Assembly (NCBI GenBank): GCA_947450405.1
Contig: CANFVI010000124.1
Coordinates: 1-5,150, forward strand
Source: Flavobacteriales bacterium
GTDB taxonomy: Bacteria > Bacteroidota > Bacteroidia > NS11-12g > UBA955
DNA: 5,150 nt
Direction: 5' to 3'
The position numbers and the translations under genes were made by a program. The notes beneath the pieces are model-generated. The model was not told the DNA's origin. It saw only the letters and a list, made by a program, of their open reading frames with translations, and searched no databases. This document shows, piece after piece, positions 1 to 5,150 of this stretch. The stretch's first letter is position 1. Every line of letters begins with the position of its first letter.

Positions 1-17
1 CTAATCTTTGTTGCCAT
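1..17 (-). CDS. 5' end of a divergent gene leaving the window; possibly ribosomal protein S16
   Basis: On the minus strand an ATG at 17-15 opens a frame reading Met-Ala-Thr-Lys-Ile and then AG, which must become Arg or Ser, before the window ends. The bases just before the ATG are A-rich (AAAACAAAAAAACT), which suits translation initiation in Bacteroidota, where Shine-Dalgarno sequences are weak. A well-formed promoter on the same strand lies about 60 bases upstream. These two signals make a real start likely. From memory, many Bacteroidota ribosomal S16 proteins begin Met-Ala-Thr-Lys/Arg-Ile-Arg-Leu-Gln-Arg, so rpsP is a plausible identity, and a strong promoter would fit. Five complete residues cannot prove it, so no symbol is given. 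Confidence 0.55.
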
Positions 18-49
18 AGTTTTTTTGTTTTAAATATCTTTAGTTAAAA

Positions 50-70
50 TCCCATTTCTCCAAAATGGGA
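50..70 (-). other. Hairpin at the predicted 5' end of the divergent mRNA
   Basis: An 8-bp perfect stem (TCCCATTT at 50-57 with AAATGGGA at 63-70) closes a 5-nt loop. On the minus strand it starts about four bases beyond the -7 element at 81-74, so the transcript would begin at or just inside the first stem arm. The following leader of about 32 nt is unstructured and A/T-rich up to the ATG at 17. A 5'-terminal stem could protect the mRNA from 5'-end decay or serve as a leader regulator; both are inference. It is a poor plus-strand terminator because the downstream bases (GTGCAAAGATAG) contain no T tract. Confidence 0.5.
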
Positions 71-73
71 GTG

Positions 74-104
74 CAAAGATAGTGAATTATTTAATAAATA
101 ACAA
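74..104 (-). promoter_or_regulatory. Bacteroidota-type promoter for the divergent left-hand gene
   Basis: The minus strand carries TATCTTTG (81-74), an exact match to the Bacteroidota -7 consensus TAnnTTTG and followed by C. A TTG at 104-102 lies 20 nt upstream as the -33 element, within the usual spacing of roughly 17-23 nt. Transcription would start near 67-70 and run left, leaving a leader of about 50 nt before the ATG at 17. This is the best promoter candidate in the window because motif, spacing and downstream start codon all agree. Confidence 0.6.
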
Positions 105-138
105 TTTGAATTTGAAATCAAAATTTAGTAATTTGCTC

Positions 139-171
139 TTGATTCAAACAATTGTCGTTTTCTTATATTTG
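139..171 (+). promoter_or_regulatory. Candidate promoter of the response regulator-kinase operon
   Basis: TATATTTG at 164-171 matches TAnnTTTG exactly, and a TTG at 139-141 lies 22 nt upstream as a possible -33 element. Transcription would start around 176-180, giving a leader of about 120 nt before the ATG at 302. No other exact plus-strand TAnnTTTG was found in 1-301. The long leader then contains the second copy of a 10-bp repeat and the 22-bp palindrome, so control could act both at and downstream of the promoter. Short motifs in AT-rich DNA arise by chance, so this is moderate evidence. Confidence 0.4.
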
Positions 172-187
172 AATAATATTGTCGTTT
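151..187 (+). repeat. 10-bp direct repeat ATTGTCGTTT flanking the operon -7 element
   Basis: ATTGTCGTTT occurs at 151-160 and again at 178-187, a period of 27 bp. The first copy lies in the spacer between the -33 and -7 elements of the plus-strand promoter candidate. The second covers the expected transcription start. The repeat contains C and G, so it is less likely to be a chance A/T match than most intergenic repeats. Its position suits a regulator-binding pair, for example autoregulation by the adjacent response regulator, but no binding protein can be assigned from sequence. Confidence 0.5.
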
Positions 188-188
188 G

Positions 189-220
189 CAAAATTAAGCT
201 ACATTTCCTAAAGATACCAA
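189..220 (-). promoter_or_regulatory. Second minus-strand promoter candidate, -33 element inside the palindrome
   Basis: The minus strand shows TAATTTTG at 196-189, an exact TAnnTTTG followed by C. A TTG at 220-218 lies 21 nt upstream and falls inside the left half of the 22-bp palindrome. If active, it would start near 183 and give the left-hand gene a long leader of roughly 165 nt, overlapping the operon promoter on the other strand. It is weaker evidence than the 74-104 promoter because a better placed one already exists. Confidence 0.25.
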
Positions 221-233
221 AATTTTGGTATCT
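212..233. promoter_or_regulatory. Perfect 22-bp palindrome, probable operator
   Basis: AGATACCAAAA at 212-222 is followed directly by its exact reverse complement, TTTTGGTATCT, at 223-233, with no spacer and no mismatch. The symmetry breaks on both sides (A211 and A234). With no loop it cannot fold into a good RNA hairpin, so a DNA site for a dimeric protein is the more natural reading. It sits 68 bp before the regulator start codon and downstream of the predicted operon promoter, where a bound protein could block elongation or bend DNA. NarL/LuxR-family regulators often bind inverted repeats as dimers, so the adjacent regulator is a candidate, though only by proximity. Confidence 0.55.
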
Positions 234-301
234 AAAAACTCCCCAACTAGCGTAATATCGTATCAGTTTTAACACAATTAAACATTGTTTTCAAGCATAT
301 A

Positions 302-949
302 ATGAATCAATCAATTACAAATTTAAATATTGTTATTTGCGACGATCATCAAGTTGTTTTAGAAGGACTAAATCAAATTCTATCTAATGAAGAAGGTCTA
401 AATCCTAAGGGTTTGTTTAATTCTGGCGCAAATTTAATTCAATTTCTTTCCGATAAAAAGAATTTGGTAGATGTTGTAATTATGGATGCGCAACTTAAAA
501 ATGAATCGGGATTTGAAATTGCCAAAGAAATAAGGAAATATGGTAAATTTAAAATAATTATGTTTTCTTCATTTGTGGATTCATATCTCATTCTAAAAGC
601 AAAACATGCTGGCATAAATGCATGTATCTCTAAAGACATAGATTCGCAACAATTGATTCAAATAATTAAAAATGAATCGTTGGTCTTTTGCTCATATCCG
701 GAAATTGAAAGCAATACCGATACCATAAAATGCGAAGAAATAGTTTCGGCCATTGGATTGCTAACAAAACGTGAACTTGAATTAATGCGAGAATTGGTTT
801 CTGGTAATGTTTCTAAAGAATTAGCGAACAAATTAAATATTAGTATTTACACCTTAGAAACACATAAAAAGAATATTTTTCGCAAATTAGAAATTAATTC
901 TATCGGTGAATTGATTAATATTGCCCATAAATATCGCATAGTTGCCTAA
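302..949 (+). CDS. NarL/LuxR-family two-component response regulator
   Basis: This 215-residue protein has the usual length and two-domain plan of NarL/FixJ-type transcriptional regulators. The receiver domain spans about residues 8-125: acidic pair Asp14-Asp15, predicted phospho-acceptor Asp62 (in VVIMDAQL), Ser89 at the conserved Ser/Thr position, and Lys111 in ISKD. The C-terminal LuxR-type HTH spans about 153-212, from LLTKRELEL through the recognition-helix region (ISIYTLETHKKNIFRKL). The usual Pro two residues after the Asp motif (as in DxxMP) is absent, a mild variation. ATG 302 is the only common start codon after the in-frame TAG at 248-250. The gene precedes a sensor kinase by 11 nt, so phosphorylation of Asp62 by that kinase is expected, with dimerisation and DNA binding to follow. 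Target genes cannot be deduced; autoregulation through the upstream palindrome or repeats is an inference. Confidence 0.93.
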   Translation: MNQSITNLNIVICDDHQVVLEGLNQILSNEEGLNPKGLFNSGANLIQFLSDKKNLVDVVIMDAQLKNESGFEIAKEIRKYGKFKIIMFSSFVDSYLILKAKHAGINACISKDIDSQQLIQIIKNESLVFCSYPEIESNTDTIKCEEIVSAIGLLTKRELELMRELVSGNVSKELANKLNISIYTLETHKKNIFRKLEINSIGELINIAHKYRIVA

Positions 950-960
950 TTTTTCGTGCA

Positions 961-2796
961 TTGAACATTAATCGGATAATAAGATACTTCACTTTATTGG
1001 TATTATTTCTCTCTTTTAACTTTGGGGTTGCTCAAATTGAGGGACAAAAATTAGTGCCCAAGAGTATTTATTGTACCAAAAATAGAATTTCGTTGCAGCA
1101 TTTTCTAGAAATTCAAAAATCAAATCAATTAAGTGCCAAGAGCTACAATGGGAATGGAGATTGTGAACGTTGGTTTGTTTACGAAACTAACATCCAACAG
1201 CTTTCGGAGTTGGTGATAGAATTGCCAGATCCATTGGCCGATTTGATTGAAGCGTATGTGATCTCCCCCAATATGGAAATTTCAAAAGTTGCAGTTGCTG
1301 GAGATGAAATAAAATTGACCAATTTTTTGATTAAAACCCGCAATCCTATTGGGATATTTAAAGTTCCAATCCGCGGTAATTACAACATTATTGTGAAATA
1401 TGTGAGAATGGGTAAATTACCTCATCTCATGTGCAAAATTTGGAGTCTTCCAGAATTTTTAGCATATAATTCAAGAGTTGAATACTTCTTTGGGTTTTTA
1501 TATGGTATCTTTTTTTTATACTTTGTATTTACGCTTTTTTTGGGTGTCAAGAACAAATCTAAACCATTTTTAATTTTCTCTTTATGGATATTAAGTAATA
1601 TCTCCTTTTTTGTCCTTACGTCTGGTCATTTGAAATTTTATCTCTATCCAAATACCACGCATTTAAACAGCATATTGAGAATGTATTTATTGTTTGTTTC
1701 TGGATTTGCATTGTGTGAGTTTTTGGTAGATTATTTACAAATTAAACAGCAAACCAAGTGGGTCAGACGATTCGTTTCATTCGTATTGTTATCGGCAACA
1801 GTTTTTTTTATCTATGTTTTGGTTTATCCCAATAACGGTATCGAAAAAACCCAAAATTTGTCTGTCAATATTATTCAATTTACATTTTTACTTCTGATTT
1901 TAATTATTTGTTCAATTCCATTTATCCATTATAAAGTATATAAGAAGTTTTCTTATATGTATTTGATTTTGTTTTTCAACACAATTAATGCCATTGTGTT
2001 TTTATTCATATCATTCAAAAATCAAGAAATTGATTACAACAGCACCATGTTATGGCTTTTGATATTGCCTATGTTGGAGGTTACCGCAGTAGCTGTAACA
2101 CTAACCGATAAGATATTATCGACTTTTCGTACTACGAATACATTGTTAGAGAAGAATTTAAATTTACAGTTAAATGCAAATAGCATACAAACAACCGCAG
2201 TAGAATTGGAGCGCAAAAGAATTGCAGTTGAACTTCACGACGATATTTTAAATAGACTTTCAATTTTGTTAATGTTAAACAGATCTGGAAATACAACCAA
2301 TGAGATTGTTGAATCAACATTAACCAAAATCAATAAGGATATTCGAAACTACGCATATCGTTTGTATCCACCATGGATTGAAGAGTTAACCTTCATAGAA
2401 ATGGTTGAGCGAGAACTAAAGGCCATGGCGGCTAGTTTAGATATAGAAATACAATATCATTTTTATGATTTGAAACATGAGTTTTCATCCATTCAAAAAA
2501 TAAACGTATTCAGAATTTTACAAGAGTTTTTGCAGAATTCACATAAACACGGAAAAGCTGAAAAAGTAACAATTGATATTTTTGAGCGAAATGAACTTAT
2601 TGAAATTTATTTAGAAGACAATGGAACCGGATTTGATATGAGCACAATGATTTCAGGTATTGGAACAAATAGTGTAAAATCAAGGGTAAACATGCTAGGG
2701 GGACAGATAACCATGAACTCCGAAATTGGGAAATCGGTATCTTGGCTCATTTCATTCCCTCTTCAATTTAAAATTATAGAAATGCCGAATTTTTAA
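961..2796 (+). CDS. 7TM-DISM sensor histidine kinase (HisKA_3 / HATPase_c)
   Basis: This 611-residue inner-membrane kinase probably senses an extracytoplasmic signal and phosphorylates the regulator encoded just upstream. A signal peptide fits residues 1-24 (basic Asn-Ile-Asn-Arg start, hydrophobic core, cleavage near GVA/Q). Residues about 26-168 form an extracytoplasmic domain resembling 7TMR-DISMED2, with Cys38, Cys68 and Cys158. Seven membrane helices follow at about 175-196, 203-221, 238-257, 271-289, 303-323, 332-352 and 363-382. A probable coiled-coil linker leads to a HisKA_3 dimerisation domain with phospho-acceptor His426 in ELHDDILNRL. The ATPase domain shows the N box with Glu522 and Asn526 (EFLQNSHKHG), G1 as DNGTGF at 553-558, and G2 from Gly566 to the LGG near 581. 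The start is TTG: the frame is closed by TAA at 928-930, no ATG lies between, and the first in-frame ATG (1273, residue 105) would remove the signal peptide. The ligand is unknown. Confidence 0.92.
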   Translation: MNINRIIRYFTLLVLFLSFNFGVAQIEGQKLVPKSIYCTKNRISLQHFLEIQKSNQLSAKSYNGNGDCERWFVYETNIQQLSELVIELPDPLADLIEAYVISPNMEISKVAVAGDEIKLTNFLIKTRNPIGIFKVPIRGNYNIIVKYVRMGKLPHLMCKIWSLPEFLAYNSRVEYFFGFLYGIFFLYFVFTLFLGVKNKSKPFLIFSLWILSNISFFVLTSGHLKFYLYPNTTHLNSILRMYLLFVSGFALCEFLVDYLQIKQQTKWVRRFVSFVLLSATVFFIYVLVYPNNGIEKTQNLSVNIIQFTFLLLILIICSIPFIHYKVYKKFSYMYLILFFNTINAIVFLFISFKNQEIDYNSTMLWLLILPMLEVTAVAVTLTDKILSTFRTTNTLLEKNLNLQLNANSIQTTAVELERKRIAVELHDDILNRLSILLMLNRSGNTTNEIVESTLTKINKDIRNYAYRLYPPWIEELTFIEMVERELKAMAASLDIEIQYHFYDLKHEFSSIQKINVFRILQEFLQNSHKHGKAEKVTIDIFERNELIEIYLEDNGTGFDMSTMISGIGTNSVKSRVNMLGGQITMNSEIGKSVSWLISFPLQFKIIEMPNF

Positions 2797-2825
2797 CTGG
2801 GTGTAGGCTCAAATTATAAAATTCG
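2786..2825. terminator. Weak two-tier hairpin across the convergent gene ends
   Basis: CGAATTTT at 2786-2793 pairs perfectly with AAAATTCG at 2818-2825, and an inner 4-bp stem with one G-T wobble (TGGG 2798-2801 with CTCA 2808-2811) can form inside. The structure spans the stop codons of both the kinase and the helicase and is the only candidate terminator in the 17-nt gap. The stem is A/T-rich and no clean T tract follows on either strand, so it may not terminate efficiently. Confidence 0.2.
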
Positions 2826-5114
2826 CATCTTAGCAAATTTCAATACCAAAACCTTGGTGCCAATGTTGTCAAAATTCACCTTGGCCTTTTGATTTTGACC
2901 TTCTCCTTCAATTTCTGCAACAACACCCCTGCCAAATCGTTGGTGTTGTACCATGTCTCCAACTTTTAACTGACTAATATCACCTGCCACAAAATTCGGA
3001 TCCTCAGGTGGGAGTGGAGCTGCCACCTTTGGTGTGGTGAATATTGATTTGTTCGAAGTGGGTTTATTGGCACTTACAAATTGTTCTTCATCGCTATTTC
3101 TTTGATAAACAGCCTTGCTCTTCATCGATGCCAAACTCATATCCAAATATTTTGAATCGATTTCATCAATGAATCTGCTTGGCTCACATGGAATTAAACT
3201 GCCGTATTTGAATCTGCTTGTTGCGAAACTTAAATAGAGTTTTCTTTCTGCTCTAGTTACCGCCACATAAAACAACCTACGCTCTTCTTCCAATTCTTGT
3301 CTATTCATTAATGCCATTTGAGAAGGGAATAAATTCTCTTCCATCCCAATCAAATGCACTATCGGAAATTCAAGACCTTTGCTAGCGTGAATGGTCATCA
3401 ATGAAATGCAATCTCTATCCGGATCTTTGTCTTTCTGATCGTCGGTGTATAAAGCAACTTCTTCTAAAAAGTTTGCCAAAGTTTTGTCCTTTTCGCTTTC
3501 ATCATCTTCAACAAACTCTTGAATACCATTCAATAGCTCGGTAATGTTTTCATAGCGAGAAATTCCCTCAACAGATTTGTCTTCAAACAACGTGCGCATC
3601 AATCCTGTTTGTTTGGCAACATGGGTGGCCAAGTCAAACGCATTGGTGGTGTCTGTCAGTCCAATAAAACTTTGAATCATCATGCCAAAGTTTTCAATTT
3701 TCGGACCTCCATTTCCAATTTCTGGAAAGCTACGGATGTTCTTAATCACTTCCCACAAGCCCATGTTTTGTTGTCCTGACAAATAAATCAAACGGTTTAG
3801 TGATGTATCTCCAATTCCACGGGCAGGGTAGTTGATAATGCGTTTTAAGGCTTCTTCGTCGTTGGGATTAATTACAAACCTCAAATACGAAAGCAAATCT
3901 TTTACTTCTTTTCGTTGGTAAAAGCTTGTCCCTCCATAAATTCGATAATCAATTCCTTGCCTACGCAATGCTTCTTCCATGGCCCTACTTTGGGCATTGG
4001 TTCTGTATAAAATGGCGAATGCCTTATTGGGCAGATGCTCGTTTTGTTTGTCTTGAAAAATATATTCAGCAACCCTTTTCCCTTCGTCGTTTTCGGAAGC
4101 ATTTCGGGTCACTTTAATTTTGTCGCCTTCTTCGTTGGCGGTCCATACTTTTTTCTCTAATTGCTTTTTGTTGTTTTTGATGACACTCGAAGCAGCATTT
4201 ACAATAATTTGTGTAGAACGGTAATTTTGCTCTAGTTTATAGGTAGAAACGTCGGGATAATCGCGTTCAAAATTCAAAATATTTTGGATATTGGCACCGC
4301 GGAAAGCATAGATACTTTGGGCATCGTCTCCCACTACACAAATGTTTTGAGTAACGGCAGCAAGCTTTTTGGTAATCATGTATTGCACATGGTTTGTATC
4401 TTGATACTCATCTACCAAAATATATTTGAATTTGTGTTGCCACTTGTTTAAAATATCTACATGATGTTTGAATATCATGTGTGTATTCACCAAAATATCG
4501 TCGAAATCCATGGCTCCAGCTTTGAAGCAACGGGTTGTGTATGCCAAATAGATATCTGCAAATTTTCCGCGGTTAGAAGCTTTGTCTTGGTTAATTAATT
4601 CCTCATTTTGGAAATAATCTTTGGCAGTAATTAGATTGTTTTTAGCCATCGAAATACGTCCCAACACCAAATTGGGTTTGTACATTTTATCATCGATGTT
4701 CATTTCCTTCAGAATGGTTTTGATCAAACTTTTGCTATCGTCGGAATCGTAGATGGTGAAATTTGAGGGATATCCAATGCGCTCGGCTTCTTGTCGTAAA
4801 ATGCGGGCAAATACGGAGTGAAAGGTACCCATCCAAAGGTTGCGGGCATTTCCACCCACAAGTTTTTCTATACGGTTACGCATTTCTTTAGCAGCCTTAT
4901 TGGTAAATGTAAGGGCCAGAATGTTAAATGGGTCAACACCTTTGTGAACGATATTGGCTATACGAAAAGTGAGTACACGCGTTTTTCCAGAACCGGCACC
5001 GGCAATAATCATCACTGGCCCATCGGTATGGAGCACAGCTTGCATTTGCGGTGGATTTAGATTGTCTAAAAACGGAGGTACTTCATCACTTTTCTCTTGA
5101 TCAGGCCAATTCAT
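2814..5114 (-). CDS. uvrD: UvrD/PcrA-type ATP-dependent 3'-5' DNA helicase
   Basis: This 766-residue superfamily 1A helicase is full length. Enzymes of this family use ATP to translocate 3'-5' on single-stranded DNA and unwind duplexes in nucleotide excision repair, replication-fork rescue and removal of recombinase filaments. Visible motifs in order: Q motif LNPPQMQAV (19-27); Walker A AGAGSGKT (38-45); Ia LALTFTNKAAKEM (66-78); Ib GTFHS (96-100); Walker B VDEYQDT (234-240, Asp235-Glu236); III VGDDAQSIYAFRGA (261-274); IV with Arg299 in QNYRST; V TIHASKGLEF (574-583); VI VAVTRAER with Arg621. The last ~50 residues (from LKVGDMVQHQRFGRG, about 716-766) look like the Tudor-like C-terminal domain that links PcrA/UvrD to RNA polymerase, joined by a low-complexity Ser/Pro/Lys-rich linker. 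The ATG at 5114 is the first start after an in-frame TAA (5129-5127), and Met24 would break the Q motif. The alternative family name is PcrA. It runs convergently to the kinase and is unlikely to share its function. Confidence 0.96.
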   Translation of the reverse strand: MNWPDQEKSDEVPPFLDNLNPPQMQAVLHTDGPVMIIAGAGSGKTRVLTFRIANIVHKGVDPFNILALTFTNKAAKEMRNRIEKLVGGNARNLWMGTFHSVFARILRQEAERIGYPSNFTIYDSDDSKSLIKTILKEMNIDDKMYKPNLVLGRISMAKNNLITAKDYFQNEELINQDKASNRGKFADIYLAYTTRCFKAGAMDFDDILVNTHMIFKHHVDILNKWQHKFKYILVDEYQDTNHVQYMITKKLAAVTQNICVVGDDAQSIYAFRGANIQNILNFERDYPDVSTYKLEQNYRSTQIIVNAASSVIKNNKKQLEKKVWTANEEGDKIKVTRNASENDEGKRVAEYIFQDKQNEHLPNKAFAILYRTNAQSRAMEEALRRQGIDYRIYGGTSFYQRKEVKDLLSYLRFVINPNDEEALKRIINYPARGIGDTSLNRLIYLSGQQNMGLWEVIKNIRSFPEIGNGGPKIENFGMMIQSFIGLTDTTNAFDLATHVAKQTGLMRTLFEDKSVEGISRYENITELLNGIQEFVEDDESEKDKTLANFLEEVALYTDDQKDKDPDRDCISLMTIHASKGLEFPIVHLIGMEENLFPSQMALMNRQELEEERRLFYVAVTRAERKLYLSFATSRFKYGSLIPCEPSRFIDEIDSKYLDMSLASMKSKAVYQRNSDEEQFVSANKPTSNKSIFTTPKVAAPLPPEDPNFVAGDISQLKVGDMVQHQRFGRGVVAEIEGEGQNQKAKVNFDNIGTKVLVLKFAKMRIL

Positions 5115-5121
5115 AAGAATA

Positions 5122-5150
5122 CAAAATTAGGGGATAAAAAATGGGCTCAC
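5122..5150 (-). promoter_or_regulatory. Candidate helicase promoter, -33 element at the window edge
   Basis: The minus strand has TAATTTTG at 5129-5122, an exact TAnnTTTG, only 7 nt before the helicase ATG. A -33 TTG at 20-nt spacing would need plus-strand CAA at 5150-5152. C5150 is present and the rest lies outside the window. Transcription would start at about 5115-5118, giving a leader of at most a few nucleotides. The -7 motif also contains the TAA that closes the reading frame upstream. Confidence 0.4.

Noticed and set aside
50..70. Intrinsic terminator of a gene entering from the left on the plus strand.
   Set aside because: No T tract follows the stem on the plus strand, and the bases to the left read as a minus-strand gene start, not a plus-strand gene end.
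111..122. Small inverted repeat TTTGA-AA-TCAAA in the intergenic region.
   Set aside because: Five-base arms made almost only of A and T are expected by chance in such AT-rich DNA.
439..639. A 66-codon minus-strand open frame inside the response regulator gene.
   Set aside because: It lies entirely opposite the receiver domain coding sequence, with no supporting start region or recognisable protein features.
2844..2859. Imperfect inverted repeat ACCAA-N4-TTGGT resembling half of the 212-233 palindrome.
   Set aside because: It lies inside the conserved C-terminal coding region of the helicase, is shorter and has a spacer, so it is best explained by codons rather than by an operator.
4818..5060. 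An 80-codon plus-strand open frame opposite the 5' end of the helicase gene.
   Set aside because: It is wholly antisense to conserved helicase motifs (Q motif to Ib), has no promoter or initiation signal, and its composition is what the reverse of a coding frame would give.
1..5150. Mobile element, CRISPR array, tRNA, toxin-antitoxin or defence system.
   Set aside because: There are no terminal inverted repeats, transposase or integrase motifs, regularly spaced repeats or tRNA-like folds. The helicase is a standard UvrD/PcrA with all motifs and the usual C-terminal domain, not a defence-associated fusion.

Overview
The window is AT-rich and looks like a chromosomal segment of a Bacteroidota bacterium, probably Flavobacteriia-like. 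The grounds are promoter-like elements of the TTG / TAnnTTTG type, start regions without clear Shine-Dalgarno sequences, a sensor kinase of the 7TM-DISM type, and the protein sequences themselves. I cannot name a genus.

Layout. Bases 1-17 on the minus strand read as the first codons of a gene that leaves the window on the left (Met-Ala-Thr-Lys-Ile...). Bases 18-301 are a divergent intergenic region. It holds a good minus-strand promoter for that left-hand gene, a hairpin at the predicted 5' end of its mRNA, a plus-strand promoter candidate for the two-component operon, a 10-bp direct repeat flanking that promoter's -7 element, a second minus-strand promoter candidate, and a perfect 22-bp palindrome. 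Bases 302-949 encode a NarL/LuxR-family response regulator. After an 11-nt gap, 961-2796 encodes its likely partner, a 7TM-DISM sensor histidine kinase that starts at TTG. Seventeen bases further on, a UvrD/PcrA-type DNA helicase ends. It is transcribed convergently from the right edge (5114 to 2814), with a TAnnTTTG element almost touching its start codon.

How the genes relate. The regulator and kinase form a complete two-component pathway: extracytoplasmic/membrane sensing, autophosphorylation of His426, transfer to Asp62, and DNA binding by the C-terminal HTH. The ligand and regulon are not shown here. The palindrome and direct repeats in the divergent promoter region are the natural candidates for autoregulation. 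The helicase is a housekeeping repair enzyme with no evident functional link to the pair. I see no mobile element, CRISPR array, tRNA or rRNA, and no clear sign of a new defence or mobile system. The most unusual material is the regulatory architecture at 50-233.
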